Shown: positions 1-8,353, counted from the stretch's first letter. The stretch: DNA of 38,701 nucleotides from Phycisphaerae bacterium (GCA_030604525.1 JAUVVQ010000020.1:1-38701); one strand, 5' to 3'. Numbers and translations: made by a program. The notes: generated by a model not told the origin, from the letters alone.

Positions 1-69
1 AAATTGGGTTTGTTTTGCATAAAAAGTATATTTTTGATTGACCCTTTTTTCCTCCAAATCTTATTAGAG

Positions 70-98
70 ACTGATTTACACGGGATTAACACCGATAA
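70..98. repeat. Dispersed repeat unit of the 'acacggattaacac' type
   Basis: The segment contains ctgatttacacgggattaac followed by accgataa, the recognisable pattern of the 'gattaacacggatt' simple repeats scattered through intergenic DNA of several phyla. A related fragment, ttgacaggattgacagagat, occurs near 448-468. No function is known to me. Confidence 0.5.
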
Positions 99-210
99 TT
101 TTTGCCATCCCGCACCAATTAGGCGTGAGTTTCCACTCAATTCGTGCGGGACAGTCGCCGGACACAGAGAATCGAAGTTAGAATTAAAAAGTAGAAAAAT
201 AAAAAGGGAA

Positions 211-260
211 ATTTCACCACAAAGGACACGAAGGTCACGAAGAAATTTAGCCACAAGGAG
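211..260. repeat. Dispersed repeat unit of the 'cacgaaggacacgaag' type
   Basis: The segment reads tttcaccacaaaggacacga, then aggtcacgaag, then aaatttagccacaaggag. It is built from the units 'accacaaagg', 'acacgaagg' and 'tcacgaag'. A diverged second copy lies at 678-732. Such units are common intergenic repeats in planctomycete-like genomes. Confidence 0.55.
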
Positions 261-288
261 ATAAAAAAATACTGGAAATATTGAATCC

Positions 289-312
289 CGCAAAGGCGCC
301 AAGGCGCAAAGA
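289..312. repeat. Dispersed repeat unit 'cgcaaaggcgccaaggcgcaaag'
   Basis: Overlapping units of cgcaaaggcg/ccaaggcgcaaag form a short imperfect tandem. It belongs to a widely scattered family of simple intergenic repeats, here only about 30 bases from the previous unit. No coding potential. Confidence 0.5.
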
Positions 313-677
313 AAAGATGAAAGAAAATAGGTGTTCAAAAGTACCTCCTGTTTTAGAGTTCGCTATTTTCATTTTCTGGGCGGTGGGAAAACACGCCCTC
401 TATGTTAGGGGGGACTTGCGCATTTGAGTCGAAGTTTGGTGCTTTTTTGACAGGATTGACAGAGATAAGAGGTTGTCAGAAAAGGAGTAAAAAAAATTTG
501 AAAAAATGGATTTTTGTTCTTAATCCCTTGCGCGTTTGGTCGATATTTTTAGTTTTTTTAACATGAGGGTGTTCTATATGTTTAGAGAGCTTTTGACTCG
601 GCTTTGCCTCGCTGGCGACTTTCGTTGCGCTCCAGCTTGCGCTTTTGGTCGATTTCAAGTAAAAAATAAACAGGAAA

Positions 678-732
678 ATTTCACCACGAAGGGCATCCCC
701 GCCTTCGCGGGGACAGGCTCCAGGCACGAAGG
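678..732. repeat. Second 'caccacgaag' repeat, split by a GC-rich hairpin
   Basis: The repeat atttcaccacgaagg...gcacgaagg is interrupted by a segment containing a perfect 6-bp inverted repeat, CCCCGC (697-702) and GCGGGG (707-712), with a 4-base loop. The hairpin followed by 'acaggctc' resembles the mobile palindromic 'ccccgccttcgcgggg' elements seen in many genomes. The arrangement looks like one repeat family inserted into another. Confidence 0.5.
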
Positions 733-907
733 AAATATATTAGGAAAAGTGAAAGAAAATTTAGCCGCCGATACTCGCTTGGGTGGGGATAAACTTTGGG
801 TTGATTTTCGGATTGCTAATGTTAGAATTGTGAGTGGAAATTGTTATTATTGAACCAACGGCTTGCCTTGGAGGCCGTGTGTGCGGCAAATGTGTCAGAA
901 GAAAAAA

Positions 908-944
908 GGTCTTATATGGAAACCATATAAACAAAAGTTAGACC
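908..944. repeat. Nested inverted repeat upstream of the TPR gene
   Basis: TTATATGG (912-919) and CCATATAA (923-930) form a perfect 8-bp inverted repeat with a 3-base loop. GGTC (908-911) and GACC (941-944) give an outer pair. The structure ends a few bases before the ribosome binding site of the gene at 961, so it could be an operator or a 5' UTR hairpin. There is no T-run after it, so a terminator is unlikely. Confidence 0.4.
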
Positions 945-960
945 TCAAGGAAAATACAAA

Positions 961-1644
961 ATGGATATAACGCTAATTATTCTTAACACTATCTTCATTC
1001 TGTCTCTTTTGGCCCTTCCTTTTGTACCAAGAAAGGGATACGCAAAATACATTTGGATTGCCCTTTTTTTATTGAACATTGGAATTAGAGTGTTCTTTAT
1101 CAACGAATCACATAGAAGTCGGGGAGTTATTTCTGATTTAAAAGAAGACAAGAAACAAAAGGAATTGCGGATAAAAAAATTAGAGTCTGAGGTCAACCAG
1201 TTAACGATTACTGCACCGAAACTCCTTCCTGATGGAAGAATTGCCGCCAGCCCTTTCGTCACAATGGCTTCTGAATTTAGTGATGGTATTAATGAAGCAC
1301 GAAAGTTATTTAATGATGGGGAACATGACAAAGCCTATCAGATTGCGAAATCTCTTTCGGAAAAAAATCCGAAGTTTGGTTTATCTTATTTTTTAATGGG
1401 TACTATCGAAATTCAAAGAGGAAATTATCAAGTTGGTGATGCACTGCTTCTTAAATCGATAGCGTTCGGAATTCCCAAAGGAGACGAATCCTTGGCTTAT
1501 CATAATTTGGGTATATCAGCATTACAACAAAAAAGATTTTATGAAGCCATCAATTACTTAGAGAAATGTCTTGATATAAATCCCAAAATGAGCGAATCGG
1601 AAAAACTTTTGAAAAAGTTAAAAGAAGCTAAATTGAAAAATTAA
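961..1644 (+). CDS. TPR-repeat membrane protein
   Basis: A 227-residue protein. Residues about 3-23 and 29-47 are hydrophobic and probably span the membrane as a hairpin. A charged, probably coiled-coil stretch follows at about 58-82 (KEDKKQKELRIKKLESEV). The C-terminal half, about 105-225, has the alternating helices of tetratricopeptide repeats, including 'AYQIAKSLSEKNPKFGLSYF' and 'FYEAINYLEKCLDINPK'. The TPR domain probably holds partner proteins at the membrane; no specific function can be named. The ATG at 961 is preceded by an AAGGA ribosome site with suitable spacing. The gene is AT-rich (21 G/C in the 60 bases from 1141), unlike most genes further on, which hints at foreign origin. 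The TPR assignment is from repeat periodicity and is fairly sure. Confidence 0.75.
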   Translation: MDITLIILNTIFILSLLALPFVPRKGYAKYIWIALFLLNIGIRVFFINESHRSRGVISDLKEDKKQKELRIKKLESEVNQLTITAPKLLPDGRIAASPFVTMASEFSDGINEARKLFNDGEHDKAYQIAKSLSEKNPKFGLSYFLMGTIEIQRGNYQVGDALLLKSIAFGIPKGDESLAYHNLGISALQQKRFYEAINYLEKCLDINPKMSESEKLLKKLKEAKLKN

Positions 1645-1749
1645 TGTGCGGACCAACCAATGGTTGCACACGGAGGCCACAGATGCGAAAAAAGGGATTC
1701 CGAATAATACGGACAGGTGCTTATTTTGAAAAATCTCAAGAGAGATATT

Positions 1750-1956
1750 ATGAGTAAATATAACAATCTAAAATTTCTAAAAGAGACAAAGGCACGGATT
1801 TCACACACTTGTTACAACTGCAGAAAAGAAATAAAAAAAGGTGAAATATACTATCCTGAGAGCATCGGAAGGGTCAACGCCCCTGGTATTAAGCTTAGGA
1901 AGTTTTGCAAGGAGTGTTATGAAAAACACGGAGAAAAATTATTAACGCTCGAATAA
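1750..1956 (+). CDS. Small CxxC/CxxC putative zinc-binding protein
   Basis: A 68-residue protein with two cysteine pairs, CYNC and CKEC, about 35 residues apart. This is the layout of a single treble-clef or zinc-ribbon knuckle. The frame is open from a GTG at 1717, but the ATG at 1750 is preferred because AAGAGAG lies just upstream with good spacing and the MSKYNN start looks natural. No family could be recognised; it may bind nucleic acid or a protein. It follows the TPR gene by about 100 bases and shares its AT-rich composition. Whether the two are co-transcribed cannot be seen. Confidence 0.6.
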   Translation: MSKYNNLKFLKETKARISHTCYNCRKEIKKGEIYYPESIGRVNAPGIKLRKFCKECYEKHGEKLLTLE

Positions 1957-2011
1957 TTGGGTAGTAAGGACAGCCACCTAATTTTTTAACGGGGGAATAA
2001 AGGAGAAAGCT

Positions 2012-2569
2012 ATGAAAGTAATTCGACAGATTGGTTCATTGGCGTTTGTGGCTGGTTTGTTCGCTGCCATTTTTGCGGGTCTGCCGTGGTACGTGGTGGC
2101 GGTTGATGACCCGGTGGTGCCGTGGTGGCTGCGGATAGCGATTTTCTGCCTTGTCGGCGGTATCCTTGTGGTTCTGGTTACATTGGCTATCGAACAAAAA
2201 AAGAGCAAGATTTCCGTAGAGAGGGAAGCTGCTGCTGAGTCCGGTGCGGGTGTATTGCTGTTGAATTCGACAGAAGTGCCCGGCCGGCAGGTGGGTGAGG
2301 TTCTTGGTCTGGTGCAGGGACATACGGTATATGCAATCTGGCTTGGCAATGATTTGTCGGCGATAGTGAGATTAATCCTCGGTGGTGAATTGACGGAATA
2401 CACAGAGATGATGGGCAAAGCCCGTCAGACGGCAACGGACCGGATGTCAGCCGAGGCCGGGCGGATGGGAGCGAATGCGATAATCAATGTCCGCTATATG
2501 ACGACAAGTGTTGTTGGCAGTGCGGCTGAGCTGTTGGTTTACGGCACGGCTGTCAAGCTCAGCGAATAG
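2012..2569 (+). CDS. YbjQ/UPF0145-domain membrane protein
   Basis: A 185-residue protein. Two hydrophobic segments (about 7-30 and 38-60) anchor it in the membrane. The rest, from about residue 77, is a YbjQ-type (DUF74/UPF0145) domain. Its marks are 'LLLNSTEVPGRQVGEVLGLV', the segment 'ARQTATDRMSAEAGRMGANAI', and the closing 'AELLVYGTAVKL'. YbjQ proteins form ring-shaped pentamers once proposed to bind heavy metals; their role is unknown. The fusion to an N-terminal membrane hairpin is the less usual feature. The ATG at 2012 has an AAGGAG site at normal spacing. The gene ends just before the converging tadA. Confidence 0.8.
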   Translation: MKVIRQIGSLAFVAGLFAAIFAGLPWYVVAVDDPVVPWWLRIAIFCLVGGILVVLVTLAIEQKKSKISVEREAAAESGAGVLLLNSTEVPGRQVGEVLGLVQGHTVYAIWLGNDLSAIVRLILGGELTEYTEMMGKARQTATDRMSAEAGRMGANAIINVRYMTTSVVGSAAELLVYGTAVKLSE

Positions 2570-2577
2570 GTCGGCTT

Positions 2578-3057
2578 CTACTTGCTGCTGTTTTTGTTCT
2601 GTTTACGTCGGCGAGTAAAGAATTCCTGCAACAGGGAGCTGCAGTCATCGGCTAAAATGCCGGGAGTTACTTTTATTTTGTGGTTAAGACGGTCGTCGGT
2701 GGTGATGTTGTAGAGGGATTTTACGGCGCCGGTTTTGGGGTCGTCGCAGCCGTAAACTAACCTGTCGATTCTTGCCAGGACGAGAGCACCTGCGCACATC
2801 GGGCACGGCTCAAGGGTGACATAAATTGTGCAGTCGTGCAAATGCCAGTTTTCCAGGAAAGCGGCGGCCTGGGTCAGGGCGATGATTTCAGCATGTGCGG
2901 TGGGGTCCTGGAGCTGTTCTCTCTGGTTGTATGCTTTTGCGATGATTCTGTTTTTATAGACGATTACCGCACCGATAGGGACATCGCCGTTTTCCTCGGC
3001 GATTTTTGCCTGGTCGATGGCTGCCTTCATATAGCGATTATCTTTATTCTCTGTCAT
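2578..3057 (-). CDS. tadA: tRNA-specific adenosine(34) deaminase TadA
   Basis: A 159-residue cytidine/deoxycytidylate-deaminase-fold enzyme that converts adenosine to inosine at the wobble position of tRNA, so that one tRNA can read several codons. The zinc site is complete: His55 and catalytic Glu57 in HAE, and Cys85/Cys88 in PCPMC. Residues 'NGDVPIGAVIV' and 'YVTLEPCPMCAGAL' are typical for TadA rather than for free-nucleoside deaminases, and the length is usual. Start at ATG 3057. A TATAAT is visible on the minus strand at 3113-3108, about 45 bases before the start, but with only a poor -35. It converges with the YbjQ-domain gene. Confidence 0.93.
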   Translation of the reverse strand: MTENKDNRYMKAAIDQAKIAEENGDVPIGAVIVYKNRIIAKAYNQREQLQDPTAHAEIIALTQAAAFLENWHLHDCTIYVTLEPCPMCAGALVLARIDRLVYGCDDPKTGAVKSLYNITTDDRLNHKIKVTPGILADDCSSLLQEFFTRRRKQNKNSSK

Positions 3058-3319
3058 TGCAGTTTTCGTATTGTATTTACGAGGGCTAATTGGTTTTGAA
3101 ATAGTGGATTATATTAGAAAATTGACGTGAAATCCATCGGTAAAAATTACAGAGAATGAGCCCGCAGGATTGTCGGGGGGATTATTCAGGGCCAACCGGT
3201 TTAGCAGATTTTGCCGTTGTGATGGTCTGATACGAAAAAGCGTTCCGGTCAAAAGAGCTTATGATTAAATGCCAAGAGACCGATAATTATAATATATTTG
3301 CTGTAAAGGTTTTACGGGA

Positions 3320-3348
3320 TTGCCAGATAGAGCAATCGGCGGTATAAT
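3320..3348 (+). promoter_or_regulatory. Sigma-70-type promoter of the PIN/TRAM gene
   Basis: TTGCCA at 3320-3325 and TATAAT at 3343-3348 are separated by exactly 17 bases. A start of transcription near 3355 would leave a leader of about 55 bases carrying a GGAGG site at 3396-3400, nine bases before the ATG at 3410. The 3058-3319 interval shows nothing else recognisable. Confidence 0.65.
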
Positions 3349-3409
3349 GAATGAGTTAATCATAAAATAATCAGGAAGAAATTATTATATTTTTTGGAGG
3401 TTTATAATT

Positions 3410-4474
3410 ATGTTACTTTGGATTTTTAGAGCGATGTTTGCCATTATAGTGATAGCAGTACTTATTGCCAATCTGACCCTCCCTGAGATATCCGGCGAGG
3501 AGGGTCGTGCGAGCTTTTATGCGATATTATGGGGCGGTTTGATTATGTCTGTGGGAGCTTTTTTGATTGACATACTTACTCCGAAGAAATCTTTAGCGGC
3601 TTTGGCGGGAGTGTTTTTCGGATTGCTGGTGGGATTGGTTATTAGCTGGGCATTGGCACAAGTGTTTGAGGGGATAGTCCAGATATATAATCTGGATAAA
3701 TTAGGTTTTTCTCCGTTAGCCGTGGTGGCTATGAAATGGCTGCTTGGTATATGCATCTGTTTCCTGATGATAAGCGTTGTGATGCGGACTAAGGACGATG
3801 TTCGTTTTGTGATACCCTACGTGGAGTTTGCCAAGCAGACCAAAGGAGCTCGTCCGGTGGTGCTGGATACGTCAGCGATTATCGATGGTCGGATTGCAGA
3901 TTTGTATCAGAGTAAGGTTTTTGACGCACCTTTTGTCGTGCCTCGTTTTGTTCTCAACGAGCTTCAACTGATAGCGGACTCGTCGGATAGCCTCAAACGA
4001 ACCAAGGGCAGAAGAGGTCTGGACATACTCAACAGGATGCAGTCTGATTCGGCCTTTGATGTTGAAATTGAAGATAATATTATCAGTGAGATTGATGAAG
4101 TCGAAGGTGTGGACCAAAAGCTTGTTATGTTTACCAAACAGTGCAACGGACGTCTTGCGACGACGGATTATAATTTAACAAAGGTGGCGCAGGTACGTTC
4201 GGTCGATGTTATCAATATTAATGATATGGCTAATTCGCTCAAGACAATAGCGTTGCCTGGAGAGCAGATGACAATCAAGATAATCAAACCCGGTGAAGAA
4301 TCTGAACAGGGCATCGGTTATCTTTCCGATGGGACTATGATTGTAGTCGAAGGCGCCCGGAATAAAATTGGGCGTGAAGTTAAAATAAGCGTTACAAGCT
4401 CGCTGCAAACCTCTGCCGGCAAGATGATATTTGGTAAGTTTGAGAGCTTCCCGCGAAACAAGAATAATTCTTAG
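3410..4474 (+). CDS. PIN/TRAM-domain membrane protein (YacL family)
   Basis: A 354-residue protein of the PilT N-terminal/TRAM family. Four hydrophobic segments (about 5-22, 36-54, 62-84, 103-125) form a membrane part. A PIN nuclease-like domain follows, with the first catalytic aspartate in 'VLDTSAIIDGRI' (Asp153) and later acidic residues around 'EVEGVDQKLVMF' and 'LATTDYNLTKVA'. A C-terminal TRAM domain (about 285-345) should bind RNA. Homologues such as B. subtilis YacL are conserved, but their substrate is not firmly known; a membrane-tethered ribonuclease is a reasonable inference. GGAGG lies nine bases before the start. It converges with the next gene, 17 bases away. Confidence 0.88.
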   Translation: MLLWIFRAMFAIIVIAVLIANLTLPEISGEEGRASFYAILWGGLIMSVGAFLIDILTPKKSLAALAGVFFGLLVGLVISWALAQVFEGIVQIYNLDKLGFSPLAVVAMKWLLGICICFLMISVVMRTKDDVRFVIPYVEFAKQTKGARPVVLDTSAIIDGRIADLYQSKVFDAPFVVPRFVLNELQLIADSSDSLKRTKGRRGLDILNRMQSDSAFDVEIEDNIISEIDEVEGVDQKLVMFTKQCNGRLATTDYNLTKVAQVRSVDVININDMANSLKTIALPGEQMTIKIIKPGEESEQGIGYLSDGTMIVVEGARNKIGREVKISVTSSLQTSAGKMIFGKFESFPRNKNNS

Positions 4475-4491
4475 GCAGGTCATAAAAGAAG

Positions 4492-5160
4492 TTAAGGGCT
4501 TGATTGTCGAAGGCATTTTATAAACTGGATAACGGCAAGCAGAGAACCTGTTGCAAATAATGAGAAGTAGAAATGTGTGCGGTAATCCGTTTGGCTGATA
4601 TGCGAACCGGCGATACAAAATGATGTTACTATAATGACAGATGAGACAGCGAAGCTAATCCAGTCGATAGGGTAAACAGTGATTGTTTTGTTTTTGGCGT
4701 CTCGGTAGAGGATAATTGCGGCAAATATGAGCATTATCATCGAGACGATTACGGGAGCAATTACAGGAGAGGCCCAGGCGGTCGGGATTAAAAAGAGGAT
4801 GTCCCAGTCCATAATAGAGGCGGGCCAGTTCAACAGAACCTTCAGCCAGAGATAGTAGAAGATATCCCATAAGGCAAAGATGGTAAGAAAGAAAGCGATT
4901 CTTTGTTTTCTGTTTCTTGCGAATAACCAGGCGGCGCCTGCCAGCAGGAGCATTGAGGCGGTTTCCCGCCCGATTTCTGTAAGCAGCAGTCGTTTCCATA
5001 ATGGGCTGAGCCCGAATTTGGAAAGGGGGAATGTGAAACCTTCCGGATAGAAAATTGCTCGCAGATAGACTACGACCGCAGCTTCAAAATACGCCAATGC
5101 TATCGAGAAAACAGCAACGACAAGAAATCTTTTAAGTATTTCAACGGCTCTTTTTTGCAT
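4492..5160 (-). CDS. Hypothetical multi-spanning membrane protein
   Basis: A 222-residue protein made mostly of hydrophobic segments. I count about six: residues 8-30, 54-72, 80-100, 116-145, 155-178 and 187-205. No conserved motif or family was recognised. The first loop (about 31-52) contains aromatic residues and prolines. The start is the ATG at 5160; no clear ribosome site precedes it. It lies alone between the converging PIN/TRAM gene and ispG, which is transcribed in the same direction about 110 bases upstream. Function unknown. Confidence 0.65.
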   Translation of the reverse strand: MQKRAVEILKRFLVVAVFSIALAYFEAAVVVYLRAIFYPEGFTFPLSKFGLSPLWKRLLLTEIGRETASMLLLAGAAWLFARNRKQRIAFFLTIFALWDIFYYLWLKVLLNWPASIMDWDILFLIPTAWASPVIAPVIVSMIMLIFAAIILYRDAKNKTITVYPIDWISFAVSSVIIVTSFCIAGSHISQTDYRTHFYFSLFATGSLLAVIQFIKCLRQSSP

Positions 5161-5271
5161 ATCGGAAAATATTCATTGCAGGTTAAAAACAGATTTTAAT
5201 TGTAATGGGATTATCGTGAATTTGTCAACTGAAAGTCTTTTTCGGGAATTCGGGAATTTATTTGTCCGGTA

Positions 5272-6330
5272 TTAGATATTTTCTAAATGTTTCAGCAGCT
5301 CCGGGATGATATTTTTTTCGGCGATGGTTGCTATTCTGCGACCGTTTTTATAAAGATAGGCCTTGTTTTTGGCGGCGCATAGTGCAATGTCGGCATCCTC
5401 CGCTTCCCCCGGACCGTTGACGACGCAGCCCATAACAGCTATTCGCAGTGGTTTCTCGATTTTCGAAAGCGCTTTCTTAACTTTCTTTGCAAGTTTTATA
5501 ACATCGATTTGCGCTCTGCCGCAGGTGGGGCAGACGATGAGTTCCGGTTTTGCGGAGTGGTATAAACCCAACGAGGTAAGGATTTGTTTTGCGATTTCGA
5601 TTTCCATAACCGGATTGCCGGCAACGCTTACTCTTATAGTATCCCCTATGCCGTCGGCAAGAAGTGAGCCGATAGATATCGCCGAGGGTATTTGTGCATC
5701 TTCCGGCAGACCTGCGTGAGTCAGACCTAAGTGGAGAGGATAGTCGAAGTGCTCGGCAATAAGACGGTTTATCTTGATGTTCCTTAAGCAATCACTGCTT
5801 TTTGCGCTGAGGACAAGCTGGGCGAAAGAGCGGTTCTCAAAGATGCGAACATATTTTTTCATTTCGTTCAGCATTAACTTAATTCTTTTAGCCGGCGGGA
5901 CGGTTTGTCTTTTGAGGTCTCTTATGCTTGCTTCGTTTACGCCTATTCGGACAGCGGTATTGTGAGCTTTTGCGGCGTCGATTATTCGGAGGATATCTTT
6001 TTTGTTCTTAATGTTTCCGGGATTCAATCTTATTTTCGCAGCGCCGGCTTCGATTGCTTCGATTGCCCGGCTGGGACTGAAATGGATATCCGCTATCAAA
6101 GGGGTTTCAGTTTGCTCGATGATTTTCCTGAGTGCTTTCGAGTCTTTTAGAGTCGGGACTGCGATTCTCACGAGTTCACAGCCGGCTTGTGTCAAATCTT
6201 TTATCTGTTTCAGGACGGCGGTTATATTCTGTGTATCAACCTTCGTCATAGATTGGATAATGACGGGAGCTTCGGAACCGATTTTCAGCGGACCGATGTG
6301 GAAATTCCTGGTTTTCCTTCTTTTAATCAT
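5272..6330 (-). CDS. ispG: 4-hydroxy-3-methylbut-2-enyl diphosphate synthase IspG
   Basis: A 352-residue GcpE protein for the penultimate step of the MEP isoprenoid pathway, reducing methylerythritol cyclodiphosphate with a 4Fe-4S cluster. The N-terminal TIM-barrel part opens with 'IGSEAPVIIQSMTKVDT' and includes 'LIADIHFSPSRAIEAIEAGA' and 'IRLNPGNI'. The C-terminal cluster domain holds Cys267 and Cys270 in CPTCGR, Cys302 in 'GCVVNGPGEA' and the conserved Glu309. It is the common bacterial two-domain form, without the insertion found in plants and Chlamydiae. The ATG at 6330 lacks a good ribosome site. Only 53 bases separate this start from that of the divergent hydrolase, so their promoters must overlap. 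Confidence 0.95.
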   Translation of the reverse strand: MIKRRKTRNFHIGPLKIGSEAPVIIQSMTKVDTQNITAVLKQIKDLTQAGCELVRIAVPTLKDSKALRKIIEQTETPLIADIHFSPSRAIEAIEAGAAKIRLNPGNIKNKKDILRIIDAAKAHNTAVRIGVNEASIRDLKRQTVPPAKRIKLMLNEMKKYVRIFENRSFAQLVLSAKSSDCLRNIKINRLIAEHFDYPLHLGLTHAGLPEDAQIPSAISIGSLLADGIGDTIRVSVAGNPVMEIEIAKQILTSLGLYHSAKPELIVCPTCGRAQIDVIKLAKKVKKALSKIEKPLRIAVMGCVVNGPGEAEDADIALCAAKNKAYLYKNGRRIATIAEKNIIPELLKHLENI

Positions 6331-6383
6331 AAGGAAATTGTATCTTGTTTTCCGACCGGCGGCAAACTAAAATAATTACTGTA

Positions 6384-7235
6384 ATGGACCAAAGAATATT
6401 GTTAAAGGCCAGAAGAATAATGGTAATCGGTTTAATGTATCTATTCGCATTTTGTTTTGTTGCTTACAGTGTTTTTGGGTTGGGGTTATTCTTTATGCAG
6501 TCCCGGTTCGTTTATAGTCCCTCGAAAGATGTCTTTTGTAATCCTGATGATATAGGTCTTGAGTATAAAGATGTAAGTTTTCAGGCCGAGGATGGTCTGA
6601 AGCTTTCCGGCTGGTACGTTCCCGCGGCCGGTTCGAAGTTTACGGTGTTGTTTTGCCACGGTAACGGCGGGAATATAATGCACCGACTGGACAGCATTGA
6701 CATTTTTAATAATCTTGGTTTGAGCTGTTTTATTTTTGACTACCGCGGCTACGGCAGCAGCGAAGGTGAACCAACCGAAGAAGGGACATATCTTGATGCA
6801 TCAGCAGCTTATAATTGGCTGAGAGGGGAAGAACAGGCGAAGGATATTATTATTCTGGGTAGATCGCTCGGAGGGAGCATTGCAGCGGAGCTGGCCGGCA
6901 AAGTTCCGGCAGCCGGGCTTGTTCTCGAAAGTGTATTTACTTCTTATCTCGATATAGGCCGAAAATTCTATCCTTATATGCCCGTGAAATGGTTTGCAAA
7001 GTTCAAATATCCGACAATTGATTACATAAAAGATGTTAATTGTCCTGTGATGATACTGCACAGCAGGGACGATGAGCTTGTTGGTTTTGAGTTTGGTCGT
7101 AAACTTTATTCCGCTGCGAATGAGCCCAAAAAGTTCGTTGAAATTTCAGGGAAACACAACGAAGGGTTTTTGAGTTCCGGTGCGGTTTATACGGATGCCT
7201 GGAAGGCGTGGGTTCAGTTTCTTGACGAGAAATAA
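6384..7235 (+). CDS. Membrane-anchored alpha/beta hydrolase
   Basis: A 283-residue serine hydrolase of the BEM46/ABHD13-like group. Residues about 12-38 form an N-terminal membrane anchor. The catalytic domain shows the oxyanion segment 'CHGNGGN' (about 91-97), the nucleophile elbow GRSLGGS with Ser161, an aspartate in 'HSRDDELV' (229 or 230) and the histidine in 'SGKHNEGF' (His258). The triad is therefore complete. The substrate is unknown; esterase or acyl-hydrolase activity on the outer face of the membrane is likely. The frame is open from a TTG at 6345, but the ATG at 6384 begins right before the anchor and is preferred. Divergent from ispG. Confidence 0.82.
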   Translation: MDQRILLKARRIMVIGLMYLFAFCFVAYSVFGLGLFFMQSRFVYSPSKDVFCNPDDIGLEYKDVSFQAEDGLKLSGWYVPAAGSKFTVLFCHGNGGNIMHRLDSIDIFNNLGLSCFIFDYRGYGSSEGEPTEEGTYLDASAAYNWLRGEEQAKDIIILGRSLGGSIAAELAGKVPAAGLVLESVFTSYLDIGRKFYPYMPVKWFAKFKYPTIDYIKDVNCPVMILHSRDDELVGFEFGRKLYSAANEPKKFVEISGKHNEGFLSSGAVYTDAWKAWVQFLDEK

Positions 7236-7358
7236 CGATGGCGGAGCTTGCCAACGGCAGGTCTTTAAGGATTTGGCGCGGGAATGAAAGATGTTTGGCG
7301 TAGTGTTTTAGCGGATAATAGATTTGAAAGAAGAGGATTGGATTTTTTGCCGGAAGGG

Positions 7359-8021
7359 TTACAGTTTTCTTATGAGTCCGGTTACAACGGCTTCGACTCT
7401 GCAGTGGCTTGAATAAATCGGCTCATATTTTTTATTTGCCGGCTGTAATCTGACGCTGTCTTTTTCCTTGTAGAATTTCTTTAACGTGACGTTGTTATTC
7501 TCAACGATAGCAACGACAACCTGGCCGTTATTTGCAACGGGACTCTTTCTGCAAATAACAATATCACCGTCTCGAATATCCTCATCGAGCATGCTGTCAC
7601 CCTGCACTTCAAGCGCAAAAAGCTCATCGGTGTTTCCAAAATGCGACGACAGGGTCAGGGTCTCCGGGTTCTCGATGGCCTCTATCGGCAGTCCGGCGGC
7701 TACTTTACCTGCAAAACGGATGGTTTGTTCAAAAGAAGAGGTGCTTTTTCGATTTGTAGCTGATACGTTCTTAAGCAGTTTTCGCGCTTTTGAAGTTAAT
7801 TTCAAAGAGCGCGCCTTGCCCGGCAGTGCTGAGAGTAATTCTTTTCTTTTTAGCTCTTCGATATGCTCGAATATAGTGCTTCTGCTTAGCTGCATATTTG
7901 ACGCCAGCTCTGCAATAGTTGGGGAATAGAAGTTTTTGGTCAGGAAGGAGTCTATTGTTTTCAGAAGCTGAATTTTTTTTGGCGTCAGATGTTCTCTCCG
8001 GGTATGTTTGATTATTTTCAT
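7359..8021 (-). CDS. lexA: LexA repressor
   Basis: A 220-residue SOS repressor. The winged helix-turn-helix occupies residues 12-75 ('SPTIAELASNMQLSRSTIFE'). The C-terminal S24 self-cleavage domain contains the scissile Ala109-Gly110 in 'KVAAGLP', the nucleophile Ser143 in 'GDSM' and the general base Lys181 in 'VTLKKF'. The Ser-Lys spacing matches the family. RecA, encoded at 25736-26785, would trigger its cleavage after DNA damage. The ATG at 8021 has AAGGA eight bases upstream. I could not recognise a LexA box upstream of it or of recA, but the operator of this lineage is not known to me. It converges with the hydrolase gene. Confidence 0.95.
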   Translation of the reverse strand: MKIIKHTRREHLTPKKIQLLKTIDSFLTKNFYSPTIAELASNMQLSRSTIFEHIEELKRKELLSALPGKARSLKLTSKARKLLKNVSATNRKSTSSFEQTIRFAGKVAAGLPIEAIENPETLTLSSHFGNTDELFALEVQGDSMLDEDIRDGDIVICRKSPVANNGQVVVAIVENNNVTLKKFYKEKDSVRLQPANKKYEPIYSSHCRVEAVVTGLIRKL

Positions 8022-8353
8022 ATTTTGTATCCTTTTGTATTTGCTTCTGAAAAGTTGTAATTGTCCCGGCGTGTTCGAGATTCGGCGGCAGCAGAGTTGA
8101 TAATAGTCGCGATATTGTTTTAATCAGGTTTTCAAATACGCCTGTTGCGGCGTTTTCGGGTTTGTAATTTTCGGGAGGCCAGGTAAATACGAAGTCTCCT
8201 CCAGGCCCAAATTTGCAGATAGGTTCGAATTGTTTTTTTAAGTTAATGAACATTTTTCCCGTTGGCTTAGTTTGTATATTTGTCTGCTTTCTTTTTCTAA
8301 ATAACCAGCAGGTATTTGTATCGGTAAGACGGGCGTAAAAACCCTAACAAAAA

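Larger units (their letters stand above)
1..960. other. Gene-free region with dispersed simple repeats
   Basis: No reading frame in this stretch looks like a protein. The open frames at 4-264 and 536-853 translate into low-complexity sequence that simply reads through repeat units. The region contains four segments belonging to short dispersed repeat families, listed separately, and a near-perfect inverted repeat just before the first gene. It reads as an intergenic repeat sink. No promoter for the first gene could be placed with confidence. Confidence 0.6.

Noticed and set aside
536-853. Open frames on both strands in the first kilobase
   Set aside because: They translate the dispersed repeats and hairpin; composition is low-complexity and no start signal is present.
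854-1690. Similar-looking 'accaac...ggaggcc' segments at 854-880 and 1652-1676 as a repeat pair flanking the TPR gene
   Set aside because: Only short scattered matches (accaac, ggaggcc, tgcg) with different spacing; not above chance by eye.
7771-8253. Minus-strand open frame of 160 codons upstream of and overlapping lexA
   Set aside because: It runs 250 bases into lexA in another frame. Its first 77 codons show no known motif. I treat it as chance, though the part before lexA is free of stops.
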